Under the pieces are notes generated by a model. It ran no database searches. It had not been told where the DNA came from and saw nothing but the letters and a program-made list of their open reading frames with translations. DNA of 64,000 nt from Pomacea canaliculata (lineage: Eukaryota > Mollusca > Gastropoda > Architaenioglossa > Ampullariidae), in NCBI RefSeq assembly GCF_003073045.1, contig NC_037592.1:10754007-10818006 (forward strand). Direction: 5' to 3'. Below are positions 33,308 to 44,913 of this stretch, piece after piece (the first letter of the stretch is position 1; each line of letters opens with the position of its first letter). Both the position numbers and the translations under genes were made by a program.

Positions 33308-36300
33308 ATGGTAGACCGTTGGTATGAGAATTTCATCATCTCAATGTTCTCATATAACTGAATTTACAATTTCTAAAAGAAGAAAGACTACTTATTCTTC
33401 TGGGGACCAAATGTGTTGTAACTAAATATTTCCTTGAGGCTTTGGTTAGTGCGCATTACTATGGAGCAGAAAGTCACTGATTTGAGGCCAACTTAGACTT
33501 GTGGCTGGCCAAGCCCACCGATTATTTCAATCTCAATGTATCTGATAGGGAAACGCCAGCACACATTCAAAAGGCCAAGAGACAAGTCTTTTGATGATAA
33601 ATGTTGTCATTAATAGCAATCAGTAACTTTTTAAAGAGATGTTTTGGCAACAGTTTAGAGTTGATTATGAATAAAGATAAATGAATGTCCTGGTTTTAAA
33701 TTTGATCTCAGGCATGCTGTTTTAATTTTCTGCATGTTTCAACTATTTACAAAACTTGTTCCTCTATGCCTAGGGCATGGGGGCAGTTTGTCCCTCTTCC
33801 TTCGGGGTCTCTTCTTTCTGGCATCCTTCCTCTTGTGCTGTTGTCTGGAAAAAATGGTAGACCGTTGGTATGAGAATTTCATCATCTCAATGTTCTCATA
33901 TAACTGAATTTACACTTTCTAAAAGAAGAAAGACTACTTATTCTTCTGGGGACCAAATGTGTTGTAACTAAATATTTCCTTGAGGCTTTGGTTAGTGCGC
34001 ATTACTATGGAGCAGAAAGTCACTGATTTGAGGCCAACTTAGACTTGTGGCTGGCCAAGCCCACCGATTATTTCAATCTCAATGTATCTGATAGGGAAAC
34101 GCCAGCACACATTCAAAAGGCCAAGAGACCAAGTCTTTTGATGATAAATGTTGTCATTAATAGCAATCAGTAACTTTTTTAAAGAGATGTTTTGGCAACA
34201 GTTAGAGTTGATTATGAATAAAGATAAATGAATGTCCTGGTTTTTAAATTTGATCTCAGGCATGCTGTTTTCATTTTCTGCATGTTTCAACTATTTACAA
34301 AACTTGTTCCTCTATGCCTAGGGCATGGGGGCAATTTGTCCCTCTTCCTTCGGGGTCTCTTCTTTCTGGCATCCTTCCTCTTGTGCTGTTGTCTGGAAAA
34401 AATGGTAGACCGTTGGTATGAGAATTTCATCATCTCAATGTTCTCATATAACTGAATTTACAATTTCTAAAAGAAGAAAGACTACTTATTCTTCTGGGGA
34501 CCAAATGTGTTGTAACTAAATATTTCCTTGAGGCTTTGGTTAGTGTGCATTACTATGGAGCAGAAAGTCACTGATTTGAGGCCAACTTAGACTTGTGGCT
34601 GGCCAAGCCCACCGATTATTTCAATCTCAATGTATCTGATAGGGAAACGCCAGCACACATTCAAAAGGCCAAGAGACCAAGTCTTTTGATGATAAATGTT
34701 GTCATTAATAGCAATCAGTAACTTTTTAAAGAGATGTTTTGGCAACAGTTTAGAGTTGATTGTGAATAAAGATAAATGAATGTCCTGGTTTTAAATTTGA
34801 TCTCAGGCATGCTGTTTTAATTTTCTGCATGTTTCAACTATTTACAAAACTTGTTCCTCTATGCCTAGGGCATGGGGGCAATTTGTCCCTCTTCCTTCGG
34901 GGTCTCTTCTTTCTGGCATCCTTCCTCTTGTGCTGTTGTCTGGAAAAAATGGTAGACCGTTGGTATGAGAATGTCATCATCTCAATGTTCTCATATAACT
35001 GAATTTACACTTTCTAAAAGAAGAAAGACTACTTATTCTTCTGGGGACCAAATGTGTTGTAACTAAATATTTCCTTGAGGCTTTGGTTAGTGCGCATTAC
35101 TATGGAGCAGAAAGTCACTGATTTGAGGCCAACTTAGACTTGTGGCTGGCCAAGCCCACCGATTATTTCAATCTCAATGTATCTGATAGGGAAACGCCAG
35201 CACACATTCAAAAGGCCAAGAGACCAAGTCTTTTGATGATAAATGTTGTCATTAATAGCAATCAGTAACTTTTTAAAGAGATGTTTTGGCAACAGTTTAG
35301 AGTTGATTATGAATAAAGATAAATGAATGTCCTGGTTTTAAATTTGATCTCAGGCATGCTGTTTTCATTTTCTGCATGTTTCAACTATTTACAAAACTTG
35401 TTCCTCTATGACCTTAGAGCCTTATAGTTAATGGCTTTATGATGGTTTACCTTTTTAGATTTGATGAACTGGTCCATGTTTTGAATGAGAAGTAAGCTTA
35501 ATGGCAGGATTTCTTCTAATGTCAAGCCTGCTGCCATTGTTTTAATGAAACCAGCGAGATGATGGATAGCCTGTCTTTTACGTCTGTAAAGGGAGCCGCC
35601 TTTTGATGTTTCATTTGCTGAAAAAATAAACACGCAAAAAGACTTCTTACACAGTGAAGAAAGAATAGGTGAACTGCAAATAATTTATGTTATCCATACA
35701 CGCATTCTGAAAACTTTCCTCACTCACTCTCGTTATTCACGCTCTTTCATCTGTTTTTTTAATTATTTTCTCGCTCTAGCTATAAACTTCAATTTTTTAA
35801 AATTATAAAATGCGAATGAAAAATATCCCCCCCCCCCCCCAGCGTCCCATATATAATGCCTTATCCAACTTGGTTGAGTGGCGCGAACATCAAACAACTG
35901 CCACACGCAAACTCATTACTAATTTCATTACTAATAAAATGAAATATTGAATTTAGACATGGAATTAATAAATAAGTATTATATTTACTTTAGAGTATAT
36001 ATAAGTTAAATAAACGTTCTGTATTGTACGTACATGCTTCTTTCTGGTGAGCCTCGATCCTGATCACTTCCGTCGCTATCGGACTGCAAATAATTTTTTT
36101 AAAAGCCTTAATTAACGTGTATAGGCATCCATATGTGTATGCTTAGTAACTACTAAACCACTAATTTTTTTTTTTAAAAAAAGACATTTACATGTACATA
36201 TTTCAACCTATTATATAAGGTAAATAAAATTAGAAGAGAACATAAGGAACATACCTCTTCATGCAAACGCTTCTTTCCTTTTGCTATTTAAAAAAAAAAA

Positions 36301-36399
36301 GAAAAAAAGTCATTTCAAAAATTATAAAACATTAGATCTGAAACATTTAAGAATTTTTTTCCTCCAAGCTCATTTTAAAATCTATAATGTCATGGAAAA
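33308..36399 (-). repeat. Exon array block 2 (four A monomers plus linker B)
   Basis: A monomers start at 33308, 33854, 34402 and 34949; linker B is about 35409-36399. The last monomer of every block is cut short just before the E4 position, where the linker begins (CTCTATGACCTTAGAGCC instead of CTCTATGCCTAGGGC). A C homopolymer of variable length (35827-35840 here) lies inside every linker. Confidence 0.94.
33770..36283 (-). CDS. Minus-strand exon module (block 2), three E4 copies
   Basis: Exons matching the block 3 module: E1 36255-36283, E2 36034-36083 (50 nt, one extra T in a CTTCTTT run, so out of phase as assembled), E3 35451-35617 (167 nt, open), and three candidate last exons E4 at 34865-34939, 34318-34392 and 33770-33844. 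E4 copies vary at the GGACAAA(C/T)TGCC codon (Thr or Ile). If transcribed as a unit, splicing could choose among three almost equal ends. Function unknown. Confidence 0.5.
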
Positions 36400-38396
36400 A
36401 TGGTAGACCGTTGGTATGAGAATTTCATCATCTCAATGTTCTCATATAACTGAATTTACAATTTCTAAAAGAAGAAAGACTACTTATTCTTCTGGGGACC
36501 AAATGTGTTGTAACTAAATATTTCCTTGAGGCTTTGGTTAGTGCGCATTACTATGGAGCAGAAAGTCACTGATTTGAGGCCAACTTAGACTTGTGGCTGG
36601 CCAAGCCCACCGATTATTTCAATCTCAATGTATCTGATAGGGAAACGCCAGCACACATTCAAAAGGCCAAGAGACCAAGTCTTTTGATGATAAATGTTGT
36701 CATTAATAGCAATCAGTAACTTTTTAAAGAGATGTTTTGGCAACAGTTTAGAGTTGATTATGAATAAAGATAAATGAATGTCCTGGTTTTAAATTTGATC
36801 TCAGGCATGCTGTTTTCATTTTCTGCATGTTTCAACTATTTACAAAACTTGTTCCTCTATGCCTAGGGCATGGGGGCAGTTTGTCCCTCTTCCTTCGGGG
36901 TCTCTTCTTTCTGGCATCCTTCCTCTTGTGCTGTTGTCTGGAAAAAATGGTAGACCGTTGGTATGAGAATTTCATCATCTCAATGTTCTCATATAACTGA
37001 ATTTACACTTTCTAAAAGAAGAAAGACTACTTATTCTTCTGGGGACCAAATGTGTTGTAACTAAATATTTCCTTGAGGCTTTGGTTAGTGCGCATTACTA
37101 TGGAGCAGAAAGTCACTGATTTGAGGCCAACTTAGACTTGTGGCTGGCCAAGCCCACCGATTATTTCAATCTCAATGTATCTGATAGGGAAACGCCAGCA
37201 CACATTCAAAAGGCCAAGAGACCAAGTCTTTTGATGATAAATGTTGTCATTAATAGCAATCAGTAACTTTTTAAAGAGATGTTTTGGCAACAGTTTAGAG
37301 TTGATTATGAATAAAGATAAATGAATGTCCTGGTTTTAAATTTGATCTCAGGCATGCTGTTTTCATTTTCTGCATGTTTCAACTATTTACAAAACTTGTT
37401 CCTCTATGACCTTAGAGCCTTATAGTTAATGGCTTTATGATGGTTTACCTTTTTAGATTTGATGAACTGGTCCATGTTTTGAATGAGAAGTAAGCTTAAT
37501 GGCAGGATTTCTTCTAATGTCAAGCCTGCTGCCATTGTTTTAATGAAACCAGCGAGATGATGGATAGCCTGTCTTTTACGTCTGTAAAGGGAGCCGCCTT
37601 TTGATGTTTCATTTGCTGAAAAAATAAACACGCAAAAAGACTTCTTACACAGTGAAGAAAGAATAGGTGAACTGCAAATAATTTATGTTATCCATACACG
37701 CATTCTGAAAACTTTCCTCACTCACTCTCGTTATTTCACGCTCTTTCATCTGTTTTTTTAATTATTTTCTCGCTCTAGCTATAAACTTCAATTTTTTTAA
37801 AATTATAAAATGCGAATGAAAAATATCCCCCCCCCCCCCAGCGTCCCATATATAATGCCTTATCCAACTTGGTTGAGTGGCGCGAACATCAAACAACTGC
37901 CACACGCAAACTCATTACTAATTTCATTACTAATAAAATGAAATATTGAATTTAGACATGGAATTAATAAATAAGTATTATATTTACTTTAGAGTATATA
38001 TAAGTTAAATAAACGTTCTGTATTGTACGTACATGCTCTTTCTGGTGAGCCTCGATCCTGATCACTTCCGTCGCTATCGGACTGCAAATAATTTTTTTAA
38101 AAGCCTTAATTAACGTGTATAGGCATCCATATGTGTATGCTTAGTAACTACTAAACCACTAATTTTTTTTTTTAAAAAAAGACATTTACATGTACATATT
38201 TCAACCTATTATATAAGGTAAATAAAATTAGAAGAAACATAAGGAACATACCTCTTCATGCAAACGCTTCTTTCCTTTTGCTATTTAAAAAAAAAGAGAA
38301 AAAAAGTCATTTCAAAAATTATAAAACATTAGATCTGAAACATTTAAGAATTTTTTTCCTCCAAGCTCATTTTAAAATCTATAATGTCATGGAAAA
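36400..38396 (-). repeat. Exon array block 3 (two A monomers plus linker B)
   Basis: A monomers start at 36400 and 36947; linker B is about 37407-38396. This is the shortest complete block (1997 bp) and the cleanest sequence. It is nearly identical to blocks 2 and 4 apart from monomer number. Confidence 0.94.
36863..38280 (-). CDS. Minus-strand exon module (block 3): E1-E2-E3-E4, protein of unknown function
   Basis: Four exons with consensus splice signals. E1 38252-38280 (acceptor TTTAAATAG, donor GTATGT) encodes KGKKRLHEE. E2 38033-38081 (acceptor TTATTTGCAG, donor GTACGT) encodes SDSDGSDQDRGSPERA. E3 37449-37615 (acceptor TTTTTTCAG, donor GTAAAC) encodes 55 residues with YRRKRQAIHHLAGFIKTMAA and LEEILPLSLLLIQNMDQFIK. 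E4 36863-36937 (acceptor TTTTTTCCAG) encodes TTAQEEGCQKEETPKEEGQ, then APMP and a stop. Phases agree at every junction: E1 to E2 phase 0, E2 to E3 phase 1, E3 to E4 phase 0. Acidic, basic/helical and charged tail parts follow each other. I do not recognise the family. The 5' exon that should supply one base to E1 is not in the window. Confidence 0.6.
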
Positions 38397-41300
38397 ATGG
38401 TAGACCGTTGGTATGAGAATTTCATCATCTCAATGTTCTCATATAAGTGAATTTACAATTTCTAAAAAGAAAAAGACTACTTATTCTTCTGGGGACCAAA
38501 TGTGTTGTAACTAAATATTTCCTTGAGGCTTTGGTTAGTGTGCATTACTATGGAGCAGAAAGTCACTGATTTGAGGCCACTTAGACTTGTGGCTGGCCAA
38601 GCCCACCGATTATTTCAATCTCAATGTATCTGATAGGGAAACGCCAGCACACATTCAAAAGGCCAAGAGACCAAGTCTTTTGATGATAAATGTTGTCATT
38701 AATAGCAATCAGTAACTTTTTAAAGAGATGTTTTGGCAACAGTTTAGAGTTGATTATGAATAAAGATAAATGAATGTCCTGGTTTTAAATTTGATCTCAG
38801 GCATGCTGTTTTAATTTTCTGCATGTTTCAACTATTTACAAAACTTGTTCCTCTATGCCTAGGGCATGGGGGCAATTTGTCCCTCTTCCTTCGGGGTCTC
38901 TTCTTTCTGGCATCCTTCCTCTTGTGCTGTTGTCTGGAAAAAATGGTAGACCGTTGGTATGAGAATTTCATCATCTCAATGTTCTCATATAACTGAATTT
39001 ACAATTTCTAAAAGAAGAAAGACTACTTATTCTTCTGGGGACCAAATGTGTTGTAACTAAATATTTCCTTGAGGCTTTGGTTAGTGCGCATTACTATGGA
39101 GCAGAAAGTCACTGATTTGAGGCCAACTTAGACTTGTGGCTGGCCAAGCCCACCGATTATTTCAATCTCAATGTATCTGATAGGGAAACGCCAGCACACA
39201 TTCAAAAGGCCAAGAGACCAAGTCTTTTGATGATAAATGTTGTCATTAATAGCAATCAGTAACTTTTTAAAGAGATGTTTTGGCAACAGTTTAGAGTTGA
39301 TTATGAATAAAGATAAATGAATGTCCTGGTTTTAAATTTGATCTCAGGCATGCTGTTTTCATTTTCTGCATGTTTCAACTATTTACAAAACTTGTTCCTC
39401 TATGCCTAGGGCATGGGGGCAGTTTGTCCCTCTTCCTTCGGGGTCTCTTCTTTCTGGCATCCTTCCTCTTGTGCTGTTGTCTGGAAAAAATGGTAGACCG
39501 TTGGTATGAGAATTTCATCATCTCAATGTTCTCATATAACTGAATTTACAATTTCTAAAAGAAGAAAGACTACTTATTCTTCTGGGGACCAAATGTGTTG
39601 TAACTAAATATTTCCTTGAGGCTTTGGTTAGTGTGCATTACTATGGAGCAGAAAGTCACTGATTTGAGGCCAACTTAGACTTGTGGCTGGCCAAGCCCAC
39701 CGATTATTTCAATCTCAATGTATCTGATAGGGAAACGCCAGCACACATTCAAAAGGCCAAGAGACCAAGTCTTTTGATGATAAATGTTGTCATTAATAGC
39801 AATCAGTAACTTTTTAAAGAGATGTTTTGGCAACAGTTTAGAGTTGATTATGAATAAAGATAAATGAATGTCCTGGTTTTAAATTTGATCTCAGGCATGC
39901 TGTTTTAATTTTCTGCATGTTTCAACTATTTACAAAACTTGTTCCTCTATGCCTAGGGCATGGGGGCAATTTGTCCCTCTTCCTTCGGGGTCTCTTCTTT
40001 CTGGCATCCTTCCTCTTGTGCTGTTGTCTGGAAAAAATGGTAGACCGTTGGTATGAGAATTTCATCATCTCAATGTTCTCATATAACTGAATTTACACTT
40101 TCTAAAAGAAGAAAGACTACTTATTCTTCTGGGGACCAAATGTGTTGTAACTAAATATTTCCTTGAGGCTTTGGTTAGTGCGCATTACTATGGAGCAGAA
40201 AGTCACTGATTTGAGGCCAACTTAGACTTGTGGCTGGTCCAAGCCCACCGATTATTTCAATCTCAATGTATCTGATAGGGAAACGCCAGCACACATTCAA
40301 AAGGCCAAGAGACCAAGTCTTTTGATGATAAATGTTGTCATTAATAGCAATCAGTAACTTTTTTAAAGAGATGTTTTGGCAACAGTTTAGAGTTGATTAT
40401 GAATAAAGATAAATGAATGTCCTGGTTTTTAAATTTGATCTCAGGCATGCTGTTTTCATTTTCTGCATGTTTCAACTATTTACAAAAACTTGTTCCTCTA
40501 TGACCTTAGAGCCTTATAGTTAATGGCTTTATGATGGTTTACCTTTTTAGATTTGATGAACTGGTCCATGTTTTGAATGAGAAGTAAGCTTAATGCAGGA
40601 TTTCTTCTAATGTCAAGCCTGCTGCCATTGTTTTTAATGAAACCAGCGAGATGATGGATAGCCTGTCTTTTACGTCTGTAAAGGGAGCCGCCTTTTGATG
40701 TTTCATTTGCTGAAAAAATAAAACACGCAAAAAGACTTCTTACACAGTGAAGAAAGAATAGGTGAACTGCAAATAATTTATGTTATCCATACACGCATTC
40801 TGAAAACTTTCCTCACTCACTCTCGTTATTCACGCTCTTTCATCTGTTTTTTTAATTATTTTCTCGCTCTAGCTATAAACTTCAATTTTTTAAAATTATA
40901 AAATGCGAATGAAAAAATATCCCCCCCCCCCAGCGTCCCATATATAATGCCTTATCCAACTTGGTTGAGTGGCGCGAACATCAAACAACTGCCACACGCA
41001 AACTCATTACTAATTTCATTACTAATAAAATGAAATATTGAATTTAGACATGGAATTAATAAATAAGTATTATATTTACTTTAGAGTATATATAAGTTAA
41101 ATAAACGTTCTGTATTGTACGTACATGCTCTTTCTGGTGAGCCTCGATCCTGATCACTTCCGTCGCTATCGGACTGCAAATAATTTTTTTAAAAGCCTTA
41201 ATTAACGTGTATAGGCATCCATATGTGTATGCTTAGTAACTACTAAACCACTAATTTTTTTTTTAAAAAAAAGACATTTACATGTACATATTTCAACCTA

Positions 41301-41488
41301 TTATATAAGGTAAATAAAATTAGAAGAAACATAAGGAACATACCTCTTCATGCAAACGCTTCTTTCCTTTTGCTATTTAAAAAAAAAGAGAAAAAAAGTC
41401 ATTTCAAAAATTATAAAACATTAGATCTGAAACATTTAAGAATTTTTTTCCTCCAAGCTCATTTTAAAATCTATAATGTCATGGAAAA
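38397..41488 (-). repeat. Exon array block 4 (four A monomers plus linker B)
   Basis: A monomers start at 38397, 38943, 39490 and 40037; linker B is about 40501-41488. Same composition as block 2, so block number changes by whole monomers (3, 4, 2, 4, 1 from left to right after the noisy block 0). Unequal exchange is the likely cause. Confidence 0.94.
38859..41372 (-). CDS. Minus-strand exon module (block 4), three E4 copies
   Basis: E1 41344-41372 (29 nt), E2 41125-41173 (49 nt) and E3 40543-40709 (167 nt, but with one lost and one gained base inside, so locally shifted). E4 candidates lie at 39953-40027, 39406-39480 and 38859-38933. Splice signals are as in the block 3 module. The compensating single-base indels in G and T runs look like sequence error. 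Confidence 0.5.
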
Positions 41489-42860
41489 ATGGTAGACCGT
41501 TGGTATGAGAATTTCATCATCTCAATGTTCTCATATAAGTGAATTTACAATTTCTAAAAGAAAAAAGACTACTTATTCTTCTGGGGACCAAATGTGTTGT
41601 AACTAAATATTTCCTTGAGGCTTTGGTTAGTGCGCATTACTATGGAGCAGAAAGTCACTGATTTGAGGCCAACTTAGACTTGTGGCTGGCCAAGCCCACC
41701 GATTATTTCAATCTCAATGTATCTGATAGGGAAACGCCAGCACACATTCAAAAGGCCAAGAGACCAAGTCTTTTGATGATAAATGTTGTCATTAATAGCA
41801 ATCAGTAACTTTTTAAAGAGATGTTTTGGGCAACAGTTTAGAGTTGATTATGAATAAAGATAATGAATGTCCTGGTTTTAAATTTGATCTCAGGCATGCT
41901 GTTTTCATTTTCTGCATGTTTCAACTATTTACAAAACTTGTTCCTCTATGACCTTAGAGCCTTATAGTTACTGGCTTTATGATGGTTTACCTTTTTATCT
42001 GTAATAAATCGTGTCATACGATCTATTAGTATATTACTGAGAGGAAGGATTTCCTCAAATTGCAAGGTTTCTGCCATGGTGGCAATATAAGACGTTAAAT
42101 GGTGTATTGCTTTTTTTTTTCTTCTGTATGTTGAGCCCCCTTTTGATGGTTCGGTTGCTGAAAAAATAAACACGCAAAAAGACTTCTTACACTCCGTACC
42201 TGGTGTTTGGTATCGATCAGTGAAGAAGAATAGGTGAAACTGCAAATAATTTATGTTATCCATACACGCATTCTGAAAACTTTCCTCACTCACTCTCGTT
42301 ATTCACGCTCTTTCATCTGTTTTTTTAATTATTTTCTCGCTCTAGCTATAAACTTCAATTTTTAAAATTATAAAATGCGAATGAAAAATATCCCCCCCCC
42401 CCCCAGCGTCCCATATATAATGCCTTATCCAACTTGGTTGAGTGGCGCGAACATCAAACAACTGCCACACGCAAACTCATTACTAATTTCATTACTAATA
42501 AAATGAAATATTGAAATTTAGACATGGAATTAATAAATAAGTATTATATTTACTTTAGAGTATATATAAGTTAAAATAAACGTTCTGTATTGTACGTACA
42601 TGCTCTTTCTGGTGAGCCTCGATCCTGATCACTTCCGTCGCTATCGGACTGCAAATAATTTTTTTAAAAGCCTTAATTAACGTGTATAGGCATCCATATG
42701 TGTATGCTTAGTAACTACTAAACCACTAATTTTTTTTTTTAAAAAAAGACATTTACATGTACATATTTCAACCTATTATATAAGGTAAATAAAATTAGAA
42801 GAAACATAAGGAACATACCTCTTCATGCAAACGCTTCTTTCCTTTTGCTATTTAAAAAAA
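41489..42860 (-). repeat. Exon array block 5 (one A monomer plus variant linker B')
   Basis: A single A monomer (41489-41950) and a linker that matches the other linkers except for 41991-42157, the diverged exon E3', and about 24 extra bases near 42193-42217. At 42860, just beyond the acceptor tract of exon E1, the sequence changes sharply into segmental-duplication copy B. Confidence 0.93.
41991..42847 (-). CDS. Minus-strand exon module (block 5) with diverged exon E3'
   Basis: E1 42819-42847, E2 42600-42648 and E3' 41991-42157 share splice sites and phases with the other blocks. E3' is also 167 nt but encodes a clearly different peptide: YRRKKKAIHHLTSYIATMAE and FEEILPLSNILIDRMTRFIT, about 34 of 55 residues equal to E3 with no gaps. 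The introns beside it match other blocks almost perfectly. No E4 follows before the next linker, so an E3' transcript would have to splice to an E4 in block 4 or skip onward (E3' to E1 would be out of phase). Upstream of E1 lies duplication copy B, not a partner exon. Confidence 0.6.
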
Positions 42861-43793
42861 AATAATATCGTGAATGACCTTTCACTTGCTTTACAAACGC
42901 GCGAGCTGGTGCATCACTGATAGAACAAGACAAATTAATCTGTACACACTGAGGGATACCTTCTTGTGACGGTAAGGGGGTTGTTACCTCTGTAAATGTG
43001 GTTATCACCTTTTCCCGTGCATGAGTGAGAATGTGCACCCTCAGTATTGTAGGTGCTAGCGTGATTTGATGTGCAACCTGAGTATCCTAGCCACTTGACT
43101 GTGTTTTCTTGCTGGCTGTGTCAAATAGTTGACTTGAGTTTTACATTCATAGAGTTCATGCCATGTCAGGATGGTTAACTGCAGTTATGATTATGATTTT
43201 GCCTTATGATTAGTGAACAGATAAGTGTGATAACTTGTTGCTGTGTAAAACTGTTATTGTGGATTTAAGTTGCAGTTTTGGAAACTGCTGTAGACCAGCC
43301 TGCGTGCGGTCTTAGTATCTGCATTTCATAATATTTGGTGTATGCTAGTGTAACTCTGATATCGTTGTGTACGAGGGAAAGTGTATGGTTCAAACTGCTT
43401 AATTTGGAAGTTTCGTGTATTGCTATTTATTTTTGAAGTTTTCGTGTATAATAATTACTTGGACCTCCCAACCTGAAGTGATCTCGTGTTTTGTTATTGG
43501 AAAGAATGCGTATGTCCAACTGTTGGTCGTGACACTTCTAGTTGCACAGGCCCTTGCTGTAATTCTGTCATATCCCTTACAAAGTCTTGTAAAAACATAT
43601 TAACATCTTCGGGTTTTCTCTCCCCACAGTACAAGCCAATTACAAAAGGGTCAGTTTCTACAGGACTATATTTTCTCCCCAGAATAGGCCAAAACTGATT
43701 ACATGAGGAGTGAAAGAGTGGCAGACCATCAATATTTACTTGTAGGAAAATGAGCAGCGTTGATCCAGTTAGAACTGGACCTTCAAGGGCCAT
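42861..43793 (-). pseudogene. Minus-strand transposase-like relic, copy B
   Basis: Same gene relic as at 233-1370. The 100-codon open frame 43793-43494 contains NIDGLPLFHSSCNQFWPILG and DPFVIGLYCGERKPEDVNMF; 43038-42880 contains SDAPARAFVKQVKGHSRYY. The final PLDYMHLVCLG part is absent: at 42861 the relic runs directly into the acceptor tract of exon E1. Copy B keeps the family-typical DAPARAF where copy A has DAPACAF. Confidence 0.6.
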
Positions 43794-44640
43794 CTGCAGG
43801 GTTAAAATTTAGACCCTTGAATGTTCGCCTTTCGATGCATGAGATGGCATCCTACGATGCTGAGATTGGCTATTTTACTGCACAGCAGGAGCCAAAAAGC
43901 ATATGATACTCTAAGAAATACAGGTATACTTCGCCTTCCAGGTCAATCTACCCTTAGAGATAATAAAAATTTTTATCATCCAAAGCCTGGTTTTCAAACG
44001 AACTCGCTGGATGATTTGAAGAAAAAAGCAGAGAGTTTAGTACATCATCAACGCTTTGTCGTCTTGTTGCATGACGAAATGACAATTAAATGTGACCTAG
44101 TTTTGATAAACGTTAAGGGGAACTTGTTGAGTTTTTTGGTAGTCAGGATGTACAGGCATCAACCCCTGCTACCCATGCATTAGTATTTACATTGTAGGCT
44201 TAACTACAAATATCAGTACAAGCATTGGTTTCTTTGGCGCACAGTTACTGCAGATGCTTTGTTCACACTTTTTTGGCAGGCAGTTGGTCTTGTTGAGGAA
44301 GCAGGGTTTAAAGTGATATCATCCACAAGTGATAAGGCCTCACCAAATCAAAGGCTCTATGAAATGCATGGCAGTGGTGCAGATGTTTGCTATAAAACAA
44401 TAAATCTGTTTGCCAGAGAGAGAGATATATATTTTTTTCTGATGTTCCTCACTTACTCAAAACAGTGAGAAACTATATAATTCTGGATCAGGTCGGCAGA
44501 CACGCTATCTTTGGTTAAATGGTCAGCATCTGCTTTGGAAGCATGTCATTGATATCTTTAACAGAGATGCATCTAGTCAGCCGTACAGAACTAAACTTAT
44601 GATCATGTATATCTGACACCTAATTCTATCATGAATATTA
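43760..44640 (+). pseudogene. P-element/THAP9-like transposase relic, copy B
   Basis: Better preserved than copy A. The frame 43821-44183 keeps ILRLPGQSTLRDNKNFYHPK through RFVVLLHDEMTIKCDLV to SFLVVRMYRH; 44259-44468 keeps LFWQAVGLVEEAGFKVISST and KASPNQRLYEMHGSGADVC. A third part (44470-44615) encodes RQTRYLWLNGQHLLWKHVID. Frame changes between parts and the missing DNA-binding end make it non-functional as assembled. Confidence 0.75.
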
Positions 44641-44913
44641 GTAAATAAAGATGATACAAATTTAACAAGGATATACATACATTATGTCAACTGAGTGTGT
44701 ATTAATTTTGTGATAGCAATTTAAATTCATATGGGTTTAGTGAGGGAGTGGGGACAATAAAATTACTATCTTCATACTTTTAATAATAATAATAACAACC
44801 AACTTTCCCAATGGGCAATTTAAATGGGAGGTGTGCTCTGTTTCCAATATATATTTTAAAAAAATCATTCCCATGCACACCTACACATCACACGCACACA
44901 CACTGCTGACAGT

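Noticed and set aside
34039-34290. 83-codon minus-strand frame in the A monomer
   Set aside because: No splice-site context or motif. It is open only in some copies and probably chance in AT-rich repeat DNA.
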